A DNA stretch of 64,000 bases from Bacteroidales bacterium. GTDB lineage: Bacteria > Bacteroidota > Bacteroidia > Bacteroidales > UBA932. Below the pieces are notes generated by a model. It had not been told where the DNA came from. It did not search any database and saw only the letters and a program-made list of their open reading frames with translations. The stretch is taken from NCBI GenBank assembly GCA_028691975.1, contig JAQUYF010000001.1:16356-80355 (forward strand). The letters run 5' to 3'. The translations under genes were made by a program, and so were the position numbers. How positions within the stretch are numbered: the first letter of the stretch is position 1; every line of letters starts with the position of its first letter. This document shows, piece after piece, positions 1 through 8,451 of the stretch.

Positions 1-405
1 CTGAGATAGAAGTACAAGCCTGAGATTCAGGTTGATGTTCTTTTGCGCGGAGCAGCTGCCCCAGTTAGACACGTTGTTTTTAATGAAGACTTTATTGTAA
101 GTAAAACCATGTAAGTCGGCTAAGTATTTGAGTCTTGCTGGAAGTGTCGCTTTTGCCTGATTACGTATTGCTTCAACGTCAATGCCATTCATCGGAGAGG
201 GTCTGTTTTTCCTTGACGTGCGTTGCTTGATGATCCACTCCTTATTGTCTTCGACAAATGACATTGCGCGGGAGTATGTAACGAGCCACGGAATAGAGAC
301 ACGAATCTCTCCTTTGGAATTGACTCTAATTGAGAGCCTGCGTGATTTAACTCGTTTAGTGATAAATACTTCTCCTAATTCGGGGTGTTTGATGATTTTA
401 CTCAT
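1..405 (-). CDS. YgjP-like metallopeptidase (DUF45/M48-type), left-truncated
   Basis: Reading the minus strand from an ATG at 405 gives 135 codons open to the window edge. The start reads MSKIIKHPELGEVFITKRVK, followed by a SRRLSIRV motif and a region ending in NNVSNWGSCSAQKNINLNLR. Basic SRRLSIRV-like and WGSCS motifs are typical of the YgjP/DUF45 family of SprT/M48-like metal-dependent hydrolases; the HExxH zinc motif would follow about 20 residues later and lies outside the window, so catalytic competence cannot be judged. It is divergent from rpsO, with a possible minus-strand -7 element at 431-438. Biological role in this family is poorly known (a nucleotide pyrophosphatase activity has been proposed for some members). 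The family call is fairly secure, the function is not. Confidence 0.8.
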   Translation of the reverse strand, partial: MSKIIKHPELGEVFITKRVKSRRLSIRVNSKGEIRVSIPWLVTYSRAMSFVEDNKEWIIKQRTSRKNRPSPMNGIDVEAIRNQAKATLPARLKYLADLHGFTYNKVFIKNNVSNWGSCSAQKNINLNLRLVLLSQ

Positions 406-430
406 TCTTTTGTCTCAAGAAAAAAACGAA

Positions 431-438
431 CAAAAGTA
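431..438 (-). promoter_or_regulatory. Possible -7 element for the YgjP-like gene
   Basis: On the minus strand the sequence reads TACTTTTG, matching the Bacteroidetes -7 consensus TAnnTTTG, 26 nt before the ATG at 405. No clear -33 TTG is seen at 19 nt. It sits back-to-back with the rpsO promoter. Confidence 0.4.
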
Positions 439-446
439 ATAAATAG

Positions 447-476
447 TTGCAGAGTAAAAAATTATGTTTACCTTTG
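447..476 (+). promoter_or_regulatory. rpsO promoter
   Basis: TTG at 447-449, then 19 nt, then TACCTTTG at 469-476: an exact fit to the Bacteroidetes primary sigma-factor promoter. A small CCTC-GAAA-GAGG hairpin (482-493) lies at the presumed 5' end of the transcript; it may stabilise the mRNA or be part of S15 autoregulation (inference). Confidence 0.8.
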
Positions 477-529
477 TGACCCCTCGAAAGAGGTAAAATT
501 TTATTTAACTAATTAATTTTTTGCATTTT

Positions 530-805
530 ATGTCAGAATATTTATCAGCAGACAAAAAGCAAGAGATTTTCGGACAATACGGAAAGTCTAATGCTGACAC
601 CGGTTCCCCAGAGAGCCAGGTTGCTTTATTTTCCTACCGTATCGCTCACCTTACAGCTCACCTTCAGAATAATAAGAAGGACCACAATACTCAGAGAGCG
701 TTGTTGAGACTTGTAGGTAAAAGACGTCAATTATTAGACTACTTGAAGTCTAAGGACATCGAACGATACAGAGAGATCGTAAAGGCCCTTAATCTTCGTA
801 AATAA
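530..805 (+). CDS. rpsO: 30S ribosomal protein S15
   Basis: 91-residue protein, the normal length for S15, a primary 16S rRNA-binding protein that nucleates the platform of the small subunit. The S15 core is plain: SNADTGSPESQVALFSYRI, then LLRLVGKRRQLLDYLKSKD and an IERYREIV motif near the C-terminus. I place the start at the ATG at 530 (MSEYLSADKK); an in-frame TTG at 521 would add MHF and is not needed. It is followed by pnp, the widely conserved rpsO-pnp order, with a hairpin terminator or attenuator in the 60-nt gap. Confidence 0.97.
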   Translation: MSEYLSADKKQEIFGQYGKSNADTGSPESQVALFSYRIAHLTAHLQNNKKDHNTQRALLRLVGKRRQLLDYLKSKDIERYREIVKALNLRK

Positions 806-824
806 TAAGAGGGAAAAAAGAGGG

Positions 825-853
825 GAGGCCGCTAACACAAGTGGCCTCTTTTT
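825..853 (+). terminator. rpsO-pnp intergenic terminator/attenuator
   Basis: GAGGCCGC (825-832), an 8-nt loop, then GTGGCCTC (841-848) and a T-rich tail through 853. Eight pairs including one G-U, so an intrinsic terminator lying 12 nt before the pnp ATG. No separate promoter for pnp is obvious, so the hairpin probably reduces rather than abolishes read-through from rpsO. Confidence 0.8.
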
Positions 854-865
854 ATATAGGAACAA

Positions 866-3220
866 ATGAATATAGTAAAGAAAACCATCCAATTGTCCGA
901 CGGTCGGACAATCGAAATTGAGACCGGTAAATTGGCCAAACAGGCTGACGGTTCTGTAGTTGTTAAAATGGGCGCCACGATGTTGCTGGCTGCCGTTACA
1001 TGTGCAAAAGAGGCTAAAGAAGACGTAGATTTTATGCCTCTACAAGTTGAGTATAAAGAGAAATTTGCCGCGGCGGGTCGTTATCCGGGTGGTTTTATGA
1101 AGAGAGAAGGTAAGGCATCAGACGCCGAGATATTGGTAGCACGTCTGATTGACAGAGCTCTCCGTCCTTTATTTCCTGAAGATTTTCATGCTGAAGTCTA
1201 TGTTACAGTTAACCTGATTTCGGCAGACAAAGAACAAATGCCGGATGCGCTGGCAGGACTTGCAGCATCCGCAGCCCTTGCGGTAAGTGATATTCCGTTC
1301 GGCGGTCCTATTTCTGAGGTTCGTGTAGCCCGTATTGACGGCAATTTCTGCATCAATCCTACTTTTTCAGATTTGGAGAGGGCAGATATCGACATTATGG
1401 TAGCTGCTACCTATGAAAATATCATGATGGTTGAAGGTGAGATGAAAGAGGTTAGCGAAGCGGATATGCTTGACGCTATTAAATTTGCCCACGAAGCTAT
1501 CAAGCAGCAGTGTCTTGTTCAGAAAGAACTTGAAAAAGAGGTTGGCAAAGAGGTTAAAAGAACATATTGCCACGAAACCAATGACGAAGATGTTAAGAAG
1601 GCCGCTTGGGAATATTGTTATGACAAATGTTATGCAATTGCCAAAGAGGGTACCGACAAACATTCAAGAAGTGACCAATTTGATGCTCTTCACGAGGAGT
1701 TCCTTGAGACCATTCCTGAAGAGGAGAGAGAGGATAAGGCTATAATGGTTACACGTTATTTCAATGAAATTGAAAAACGGGCTATGCGTAGAATGATTCT
1801 TGACGAAGGTATCCGTCTTGACGGTAGAAAGAGTACGGACATCCGCCCAATATGGTGCGAAGTCGGTTATCTTCCAGGAGCTCACGGCTCGGCTATTTTC
1901 ACCAGAGGTGAGACACAATCCCTTTCAACTGTCACACTCGGCACAAAGGATGATATGAAGGAAAAGGATGAAGTGCTGGTTCAGGGTACTGAGCAGTTTG
2001 TACTTCATTACAACTTCCCACCATTCTCAACTGGAGAAGCAAAAGCTTCACGAGGTGTCAGCAGGCGTGAGATCGGCCATGGCAACTTGGCATGGCGTGC
2101 CCTGAAGCCGGTTGTCCCGACAGGTGAAGAAAATCCGTACTCGGTAAGAGTTGTATCAGATATATTAGAGTCCAACGGTTCATCATCAATGGCAACGGTA
2201 TGTGCCGGATGTCTTGCATTGATGGATTGCGGTGTGAAGATTAAAAAGCCCGTATCAGGTATTGCGATGGGTTTAATCTCTGATAATGAATCAGATAAAT
2301 ATGCCATCCTTTCGGATATTCTCGGCGATGAAGATCACCTTGGAGATATGGACTTCAAAGTAACGGGCACCAGAGACGGTATCACTGCTACTCAAATGGA
2401 TATTAAAGTTGACGGACTTTCATACGAAGTGCTTGAGAAGGCTTTGGAGCAGGCTCGTCAAGGCCGTGCTCACATTTTGGGCGAAATGCTTAAGACTATT
2501 TCCGAGCCACGTGCAGAGTTCAGGCCAAATGTACCTCGTATCGTACAGATTACTGTTCCGGGCGAATTTATCGGTGCCATCATCGGTAAAGGCGGAGAAG
2601 TTATCCAGGATATGCAGAAAACCACAGGTACAACTATCACTATCACTGAAGAGAAGGATGCCAATGGCAATGCTGTCGGTGTAGTTGATATCTTCGGTGA
2701 AAATAAAGATGGCATGGATGCCGCTTTAGCTCGCATTAAGGGAATCATTACAGTTCCTGAAGCCGGAGAGGTTTATCATGGCAAAGTTGTCTCTATTGTT
2801 GAATTCGGGGCGTTTGTCGAGATTCTTCCTGGCAAAGAAGGACTACTCCATATCTCTGAGATAGCATGGAATAAGACGGAAAAAGTTGAAGATGTCCTCA
2901 AGATCGGTGATGAGATTGACGTCAAACTTCTCGAAGTTGACAGCAAGACCGGTAAGCTCCGTCTTTCTCGCAGAGCCTTGTTGGAGAAGCCGGAAGGTTA
3001 TGTTGAGCCTGAAAGAAGGCCTCGTCCTGCCGGTGCAGGTAGCGGTGATCGCAGAAGCAGTGGCGGCTTTAGAAGAGATGACCGCCGAGGCGGTGACAGT
3101 AGAGGCGGTTACAATCGTGACAGTCGTGATCGTGACAGAAGAGATGATCGCAGGAGCAGTGACAACAGGGGTGAGAGAAGCGATCGTGGAGAGAGAAGGC
3201 CTAATCCCAATAAAGAATAA
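866..3220 (+). CDS. pnp: Polyribonucleotide nucleotidyltransferase (PNPase)
   Basis: 784 residues. PNPase degrades RNA 3'-to-5' by phosphorolysis and can add tails; it is a cytoplasmic homotrimer. Order visible: first RNase PH-like domain (about 10-145), helical linker (about 150-240), second RNase PH domain (about 320-540) with a [11 protein letters not shown] stretch near the active site, KH domain with the GKGG loop at 574-577, and S1 domain (about 634-703, [20 protein letters not shown]). The last ~70 residues are a low-complexity tail rich in Arg, Gly, Asp and Ser, longer than in E. coli PNPase (about 711 aa) and likely an extra RNA-binding tail. Lies downstream of rpsO; converges with the histidine kinase, with 12 nt between stop codons. 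Confidence 0.97.
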   Translation: MNIVKKTIQLSDGRTIEIETGKLAKQADGSVVVKMGATMLLAAVTCAKEAKEDVDFMPLQVEYKEKFAAAGRYPGGFMKREGKASDAEILVARLIDRALRPLFPEDFHAEVYVTVNLISADKEQMPDALAGLAASAALAVSDIPFGGPISEVRVARIDGNFCINPTFSDLERADIDIMVAATYENIMMVEGEMKEVSEADMLDAIKFAHEAIKQQCLVQKELEKEVGKEVKRTYCHETNDEDVKKAAWEYCYDKCYAIAKEGTDKHSRSDQFDALHEEFLETIPEEEREDKAIMVTRYFNEIEKRAMRRMILDEGIRLDGRKSTDIRPIWCEVGYLPGAHGSAIFTRGETQSLSTVTLGTKDDMKEKDEVLVQGTEQFVLHYNFPPFSTGEAKASRGVSRREIGHGNLAWRALKPVVPTGEENPYSVRVVSDILESNGSSSMATVCAGCLALMDCGVKIKKPVSGIAMGLISDNESDKYAILSDILGDEDHLGDMDFKVTGTRDGITATQMDIKVDGLSYEVLEKALEQARQGRAHILGEMLKTISEPRAEFRPNVPRIVQITVPGEFIGAIIGKGGEVIQDMQKTTGTTITITEEKDANGNAVGVVDIFGENKDGMDAALARIKGIITVPEAGEVYHGKVVSIVEFGAFVEILPGKEGLLHISEIAWNKTEKVEDVLKIGDEIDVKLLEVDSKTGKLRLSRRALLEKPEGYVEPERRPRPAGAGSGDRRSSGGFRRDDRRGGDSRGGYNRDSRDRDRRDDRRSSDNRGERSDRGERRPNPNKE

Positions 3221-3232
3221 GACGAATCTGAT

Positions 3233-5551
3233 TTAAGTCAGAGGAATATTTGCACTGAAGGTGGATCCTTTCCCAATGGAAGAGTCCACCTTTATTGTTC
3301 CGTTCATAGCTTCGACAATAGCCTTTGCAACTGAAAGACCTACTCCTGTTCCCTGAGACATAGTGTTCAGCTTCTCAAAGCGTTCAAAGATTCGATCGAA
3401 GTCCTTCCTGTCAATGCCGATACCTGTATCCGATACATACAGAGAGATACCGTTAATGTCTCTTTGATAACCAATTACGATAGAACCCGTGTTGGTAAAT
3501 TTGATGGCATTTGAAAGGAAGGCTGAGATAACTTGCTCAATTCTGTCTCTATCCAGGAAAACGATACTTGTTTCTTTTGGCAACGCACATCTTAGTTGAA
3601 CGTCCGGATTTTTGATTTTAGAGGCAAATTCCTCACGGATCTCATTAAATAAAACACAGAGATCAAATTGAGACGGAAACAGATCAATTGAGTCGGATTC
3701 AAATCTCGAAAGTTCTACGATAGAGTCAATAATGTTGAGAAGCATATCGTTGTTCTGCCGTATTACCGATACATATTTTCTGCGCTCCTGGTTTGTGTCA
3801 CAATCGGCCAGTACTTCCGAAAAGCCAACGATAGAATTAAGAGGAGTACGTATTTCATGGCTGATATTCGCAAGAAAAGCAGACTTCAGTCTGTCAGACT
3901 GCTCTGCCCTGTTTTTCAAGACAATCAGATCGTCAATCATCTTCTTGGAGTCGGTAATATCTCTTCGAAAGCCCACGTATTTGATTACCTTTCCATCTGC
4001 ATTTTTTTCGAGAGGAGAGCCTGTCATCAGGATCGAATGGTATATATCCGACTTGAGAGTAAACTTAAGTCTTATTTCAATGTGAAAGTCCTCGTCTGTG
4101 CCGCAATCCATGAAGTGGTAAGCGCCACGCATGATCTGATGATCATCAGGATGTACGTATCTAAGATGTTTTTCGGCCGAGAAAATTTTATTGCCGTATT
4201 CTGAAGAAGGGTCATTTGAGGTTGAGATACGCTTGGTGTTCACATCGTATTCCCAAATAACCAGATTGCCGGCCTTAAGTGCATAGTCCGTTTTGGTCTT
4301 ACTGATCTCCAAATTCTTTTTATAACAGTATTCAAATGTGATGTCTTTCTGTGCACCAATCAGGTACATGGCCTTGCCGCTTTTGTTTTGTACTACGATG
4401 ACCTGTGTCTCATAGTATTTGTCCTCATCGGCAGTTTTACCTCCAAGATGGCGCACAATCATTCTGTCTTCGCTCTTTTCGTCTGCAGATAGAGAACTAA
4501 TCATAGACAGGAACGGACCTCTGTCATCAGTATATATATATTCCATGTATGTCGAGACATTCATGCCTTTTTTGGGGAACGGAGTATCTCCGAAAAGAGG
4601 ATAGAATGCCTTATCCTTAATATCGTATGTCCAAGCGGACAATTGACCTATTTTCAAGGAAAGTTCCAACTCATTGTTTGTTTCTCTCAACTTGCGCGTG
4701 GCACGAATAACCTGCACTCTAATGATGGCTATGATAATAATGGCGAGACACAATAGAAGTAATCCTGCAACAATAATTCCCTTGAGAAGTGCAATTTTAT
4801 GCTCATTCCCGTTGCTTTTAAGCCATTTGTCATAGATCAAATAATAAGTGCCGTCGGCTTTTAGCTGATCCAGCCCTTTATTGACAATTGAGACCAGTTC
4901 GGTATCATCCTTATTCATCGCAAAACAGAACTTTATAGGCTCTATATCGCTTATAATCACGTAGTTGATAGTAGGAAACGACATGGCCTCCTTAAGATAC
5001 ACAACCATACTTTCCTCGCAGATGGCCACATCACATTGCCCTTTGGCAAGCAAAGAAAAGCCCTCTTTCATGTCGTCAACAACAATAATCTTGTTTGTTA
5101 TCCCCGATTCTTTAAGCATGGAGTAAGCAAGTGTATTCTTTTGGACGATAATCTCTTTGTTGAAAAGATTTGCCAGAGAGTGAATCGAAGTCTTGCCACG
5201 GTAAACAAAACACTGTCGGATGAAGCAGTGCGGTTCGGAGAAGTTAAAGTACTCCAGCCTGCGCAAAGAGAAGGAAACTCCCATAAGCATATCAATCTTT
5301 TTCTCTTGCAGCAGTTGCGTGGCTTCTCCCCAGTCGATCAGATCGATATCATAATCATATCCCAACTTCTCCATAAGAGCTTTGGTTAGCTCTACGTCAT
5401 ATCCTGTGATGTTACCGTGTTCATCGAAAAATTCGTACGGCGGATAGTTGCGATCACCTCTTATAATCAACTTTCTTTTGGGTGTAGATTGAGCACTTGC
5501 CTCCGAAATCAAAAGCAAGAAAACAAGAACAATTGAAGAGAAGACTCGCAT
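3233..5551 (-). CDS. Sensor histidine kinase with periplasmic SBP_bac_3 domain and PAS domains
   Basis: 772 residues. Signal peptide (1-20, ending SEASAQ), a family-3 solute-binding-protein domain (about 27-245; NYPPYEFFDEHGNITGYDVE is typical of amino-acid-type receptors), one membrane helix (about 255-279), two PAS-like segments (about 295-410 and 425-545), then HisKA with His565 in ANISHEIRTPLNS and a HATPase domain with N-box (FLSNAIKF), G1 (DTGIGID) and G2 (GTGVGLS) boxes. It should bind a small ligand outside the inner membrane and autophosphorylate. No response regulator is fused or adjacent, so it is an orphan kinase in this window. Ligand unknown; domain architecture secure. Confidence 0.93.
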   Translation of the reverse strand: MRVFSSIVLVFLLLISEASAQSTPKRKLIIRGDRNYPPYEFFDEHGNITGYDVELTKALMEKLGYDYDIDLIDWGEATQLLQEKKIDMLMGVSFSLRRLEYFNFSEPHCFIRQCFVYRGKTSIHSLANLFNKEIIVQKNTLAYSMLKESGITNKIIVVDDMKEGFSLLAKGQCDVAICEESMVVYLKEAMSFPTINYVIISDIEPIKFCFAMNKDDTELVSIVNKGLDQLKADGTYYLIYDKWLKSNGNEHKIALLKGIIVAGLLLLCLAIIIIAIIRVQVIRATRKLRETNNELELSLKIGQLSAWTYDIKDKAFYPLFGDTPFPKKGMNVSTYMEYIYTDDRGPFLSMISSLSADEKSEDRMIVRHLGGKTADEDKYYETQVIVVQNKSGKAMYLIGAQKDITFEYCYKKNLEISKTKTDYALKAGNLVIWEYDVNTKRISTSNDPSSEYGNKIFSAEKHLRYVHPDDHQIMRGAYHFMDCGTDEDFHIEIRLKFTLKSDIYHSILMTGSPLEKNADGKVIKYVGFRRDITDSKKMIDDLIVLKNRAEQSDRLKSAFLANISHEIRTPLNSIVGFSEVLADCDTNQERRKYVSVIRQNNDMLLNIIDSIVELSRFESDSIDLFPSQFDLCVLFNEIREEFASKIKNPDVQLRCALPKETSIVFLDRDRIEQVISAFLSNAIKFTNTGSIVIGYQRDINGISLYVSDTGIGIDRKDFDRIFERFEKLNTMSQGTGVGLSVAKAIVEAMNGTIKVDSSIGKGSTFSANIPLT
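3258..3294 (+). terminator. Possible pnp terminator inside the convergent kinase gene
   Basis: AAGGTGGA (3258-3265) and TCCACCTT (3285-3292) form an 8-bp stem followed by a short T-rich stretch, 37 nt after the pnp stop. It overlaps the 3' coding end of the minus-strand histidine kinase. The U-tract is poor, so this is tentative. Confidence 0.4.
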
Positions 5552-5569
5552 GACGAGTCAAAGTTAGTC

Positions 5570-5601
5570 AAAAAAAAAGACCGAGCAAACTTTACTCGGT
5601 C
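5570..5601 (-). terminator. Terminator after the 5630-5920 gene
   Basis: On the minus strand, a 7-bp stem (GACCGAG at 5579-5585 with CTCGGTC at 5595-5601, plus-strand numbering) is followed by a T-run corresponding to the A-run at 5570-5578. A shorter T-run at 5602-5605 follows on the plus strand, but no plus-strand gene needs it. Confidence 0.85.
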
Positions 5602-5629
5602 TTTTATTCATAATATTAAGGTAATCAGA

Positions 5630-5920
5630 CTATTTCGCCAAAGCGCTAAGCTTATCGTACATGCCGTCGATCCCCTTTAATAAGTCATTTGTAACAGCCT
5701 TGTAGTATGGAGCTCTCTTGTTTGCAGGAATCTTGTTCGTTCCATCCAATGGGTGATTAATTCTTGCGAACAGAGTGTCGGCGAAGCTAAAAGCCTCATT
5801 GACGAGATCTTCCACGCTTTTGGTATCTTTTTCCGGATGAAGCAATGCAAACAAAAGGCAATCATCCACAAACTCTCCAAGAAGGTATTCAACATCCTTT
5901 TTAATAACTCTTAAATTCAT
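5630..5920 (-). CDS. Small conserved Bacteroidales protein of unknown function
   Basis: 96 residues from the ATG at 5920 (MNLRVIKKDVEYLLGEFVDD). A longer reading from 5950 adds ten residues, but the start codon there would overlap the promoter: minus-strand TATCTTTG lies at 5955-5948. Mostly helical, acidic, no signal peptide or membrane segment. I recall similar short proteins beginning MNLRVIKKD across Bacteroidales without assigned function, but no catalytic motif can be named. It has its own promoter and terminator, so it is a one-gene unit. Confidence 0.75.
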   Translation of the reverse strand: MNLRVIKKDVEYLLGEFVDDCLLFALLHPEKDTKSVEDLVNEAFSFADTLFARINHPLDGTNKIPANKRAPYYKAVTNDLLKGIDGMYDKLSALAK

Positions 5921-5947
5921 ATACTCGTAGTGTTTTAAAATTTGCCG

Positions 5948-5955
5948 CAAAGATA
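5948..5955 (-). promoter_or_regulatory. -7 element for the small conserved protein
   Basis: Minus-strand TATCTTTG (plus-strand CAAAGATA), 27 nt before the ATG at 5920. No good -33 match was found. Confidence 0.55.
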
Positions 5956-5985
5956 ATACTTTTTTGGCGTTGAGTCAGATATTTG

Positions 5986-7158
5986 TTATAAATTGATAAT
6001 CCCCGGTTTCTTGGTCAAGCCTAACCCCGGTTTGTCTTCCAAAGTGATCTTGCCGTCAACGAGTTTCATGCCGTCAAAGCAGTCATTGCCGAGCAGGTAG
6101 TTGCCGTCAAGATCTGCCCATTCAACTTTAGGGGCAATCTGAGCTGCCGCAGAGATCGCAACTGAAGTTTCAGTCATACATCCTACCATCAGTTTCATGT
6201 GAAGAGCGTTGGCTAAAGTGACCATTTCCCGTGCCTCACGCATACCTGTACACTTCATCAATTTGATATTTATACCATGGAAAGCACCTTTTAACTTTGG
6301 AATATCCGTAAGTCTCTGGCATGATTCATCTGCGATTACCGGCAGAGGACTGCGCTCAGTAATCCAGGCAATATCGTCAAGCAGAAGTTTTGACATAGGC
6401 TGCTCAATCATGTTGACATTTCTCTCATACAGCCAGTTGATCATATCGAGGGCGTAATGTTTATCTTTCCATCCCTGATTGGCGTCGATACAGATTACAG
6501 TGTTGGTCTTTGCTCTGATGAGGTTGATCATTCTCTTATCTTCCTTTTCGGACATACCCAACTTGACCTTGATGACTTTAGTCCATGAGGCTTCCTGAAT
6601 CTTCTCGTTAACCACATCGTCACTTGCGTCATATCCGATAGTGTAAGAGGTGCAAGGGGCATCGTTCGGATTGAATCCCCAGATCTTCCACCATGGCTGT
6701 CCGATGATGTTCCCGACCAAATCATGCAGTGCGATATCTACAGATGCCTTAGCTGCAGTGTTGTTGGTAGAGAGCTTGTCAACCGCTGCCATGATATCCT
6801 CTATCTGGAACGGATTGTTAAATTTAGGGAGAACACCGGCAACTACCTTTTTTAAGAACTCATTGACAGATGCCTGGGTTTCACCCAAATATGGCGGCAT
6901 TGCAGCTTCACCGTAGCCACTGTAACCATCCCATGTAAGTTTGGTGATCACAATAGGCGTTTCAGTTCTTGATGAACCTGAGATGGTGAAAGTGTATTTC
7001 ATTTTGCCCATGAAGTTTTCCCACTCGAGTTGCAGATTCTTATTGCCGGACTTTTTGGTTGCCATGCGGCTACTTGCAAATAAATCGGACGGCTTCCATA
7101 GTGCAGCGGCAGCAGTAAGCACTCCGGCCGTTTTTAAAAATGTTCTTCTATCGCTCAT
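5986..7158 (-). CDS. Dipeptide epimerase (L-Ala-D/L-Glu epimerase type, enolase superfamily), exported
   Basis: 390 residues. The N-terminus reads MSDRRTFLKTAGVLTAAAAL, a Tat-like signal, so the enzyme is probably folded before export. The barrel carries the muconate-lactonizing-type residues: K197 and K199 in KVIKVKLGM, metal ligands in CIDANQGW, IEQPM and VIADESCQ, and the second catalytic lysine K299 in INIKLMKC. These enzymes epimerise L-Ala-D-Glu released from murein. The gene directly follows an NlpC/P60 peptidase gene in one minus-strand operon (26 nt apart), the same pairing as ykfB-ykfC in Bacillus, supporting murein tripeptide recycling. Exact dipeptide specificity cannot be read from sequence. 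Confidence 0.88.
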   Translation of the reverse strand: MSDRRTFLKTAGVLTAAAALWKPSDLFASSRMATKKSGNKNLQLEWENFMGKMKYTFTISGSSRTETPIVITKLTWDGYSGYGEAAMPPYLGETQASVNEFLKKVVAGVLPKFNNPFQIEDIMAAVDKLSTNNTAAKASVDIALHDLVGNIIGQPWWKIWGFNPNDAPCTSYTIGYDASDDVVNEKIQEASWTKVIKVKLGMSEKEDKRMINLIRAKTNTVICIDANQGWKDKHYALDMINWLYERNVNMIEQPMSKLLLDDIAWITERSPLPVIADESCQRLTDIPKLKGAFHGINIKLMKCTGMREAREMVTLANALHMKLMVGCMTETSVAISAAAQIAPKVEWADLDGNYLLGNDCFDGMKLVDGKITLEDKPGLGLTKKPGIINL

Positions 7159-7184
7159 TTTGTATAGTTATTATTGATTATCGA

Positions 7185-8369
7185 TTAAAAATACCAAGGG
7201 TGTTGTCTGACAGTCCAGATACCTTTGTCAGTATCTTCGTTGCCCAATATTCTTCTTGCCCTGATCAGGCGGGTAGATCCTTCATAGTAGTTTTCAGCCT
7301 CAGGAAGCAGAGAGTTGATGCGAACCGATGTTGCACAATGGATGAACTCTCCTTCGCCGATATAAATACCGACATGCGTTGCTCTTTCTTTTTGAGTCTC
7401 AGCCGCTTTGCGGCCAAAGAAGATAAGATCACCCATTTTAAGGTTGTCCAAGCCATTGGTAATATCTACATCCACGCCGGTAGCTACCTGTTGTGAAGCG
7501 TCCCTTTGAAGGATAATGCCGTTAAGGTAATATGTCGTTTTGGTAAAGCCGCTGCAATCCATACCTTTGATGGAAGTGCCGCCCCACATATAAGGGAAAC
7601 CCAAAAATTGTTTTGCGGTGGCAATGATTTTTTCAGGAGTAGGTTTGCGTGAGTCGAGCCACTCGGTGAAGTCCTGTGCGTGAGCTTTCAGCAAATATGC
7701 ATTTTTGCCGTTAGGCAGAAGTACTTTGTAATACTTGCCCTGCTCCGATACTTTTCTTACGATACAGCCCCAAACTGCATCACAAACCACATCGGCATTC
7801 TCTGCCGGCTGAGCACGGAGAAGGGTGTAGTGTGTGTTTACAACCCATTTGGGAGCATTGCGCCACTCTGCGGCCTCTTCTTCGGTTACTCTTGCAACGC
7901 TGCCTGACGTTACCCATGCGATGTATCCTTCCGGAGTTACAATCCTCAACCATCCGTTTCTCTTTTCAAGGACACGCAGAGGAGTGCCCAGCAAGGTCTG
8001 AGTGCCCGATTCTTCATCATACCCCGGCTTCATGCGGATATTGATGACGGAGAGATTGGTGATGCCGTATATTTTGTCTTCCAAATCAGAATGAGGAAGC
8101 AAAGAGAGGCTGTCAAGGACATTGATTTTAGCCGCAGACAACTTGTTAAGCAGAGCTTCTTTAGCTTCACGTTCGGTGGTAGAGCCTCTTAGTACGAGGC
8201 CATTTTCGCACTTGTCCAGGAAAACCTCAAAAGTTTTAACTCTACTGTCAGGAGCAAATTCGGATTTGACCTCTTTTGCGATAGATTCAAATTGCTCTGT
8301 AACATTACTCTTTTGGCATGCGCTGAGCAATGACAGTGTGATAAGTGACAATATCAGGATTTTTTTCAT
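7185..8369 (-). CDS. NlpC/P60 family lipoprotein endopeptidase with SH3 domains
   Basis: 394 residues. Lipoprotein signal (MKKILILSLITLSLLSAC), a helical region, two SH3b-like modules (about 105-160 and 175-230) and a C-terminal NlpC/P60 papain-like domain. The catalytic set is present: C272 in GMDCSGF, H332 in ATHVGIYIG and a third polar residue H344 in FIHCAT. Such enzymes cut gamma-D-Glu-diamino-acid bonds in murein stem peptides, usually YkfC-like when beside a dipeptide epimerase as here. The product L-Ala-D-Glu would be substrate for the downstream gene. First gene of the two-gene operon. Confidence 0.92.
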   Translation of the reverse strand: MKKILILSLITLSLLSACQKSNVTEQFESIAKEVKSEFAPDSRVKTFEVFLDKCENGLVLRGSTTEREAKEALLNKLSAAKINVLDSLSLLPHSDLEDKIYGITNLSVINIRMKPGYDEESGTQTLLGTPLRVLEKRNGWLRIVTPEGYIAWVTSGSVARVTEEEAAEWRNAPKWVVNTHYTLLRAQPAENADVVCDAVWGCIVRKVSEQGKYYKVLLPNGKNAYLLKAHAQDFTEWLDSRKPTPEKIIATAKQFLGFPYMWGGTSIKGMDCSGFTKTTYYLNGIILQRDASQQVATGVDVDITNGLDNLKMGDLIFFGRKAAETQKERATHVGIYIGEGEFIHCATSVRINSLLPEAENYYEGSTRLIRARRILGNEDTDKGIWTVRQHPWYF

Positions 8370-8407
8370 ACGTCTGTAATTGTTATTGTGAAATCAAGTT
8401 TAATCAA

Positions 8408-8438
8408 CAAAAGTAGTTAAATTCTTATCTTTGCACAA
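8408..8438 (-). promoter_or_regulatory. Promoter of the NlpC/epimerase operon
   Basis: Minus-strand TACTTTTG at 8415-8408 with a TTG (plus-strand caa at 8436-8438) 20 nt upstream. It interleaves with the plus-strand promoter at 8426-8433, so the two divergent units share about 80 bp of control region. Confidence 0.6.
8426..8433 (+). promoter_or_regulatory. -7 element of the YhcC-type radical SAM gene
   Basis: TATCTTTG ends 18 nt before the ATG at 8452. This shows why the in-frame TTG at 8431 cannot be the start codon: it is part of the promoter. No clean -33 element. Confidence 0.65.
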
Positions 8439-8451
8439 GAAAAATATTCAG

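Noticed and set aside
1..405. Possible integrase or transposase at the left edge
   Set aside because: The minus-strand translation shows WGSCS and SRRLSIRV motifs of YgjP-like hydrolases, not recombinase motifs.
182..439. 85-residue open frame on the plus strand
   Set aside because: It is antisense to the left-truncated YgjP-like gene, which has recognisable family motifs; the plus-strand peptide has none.
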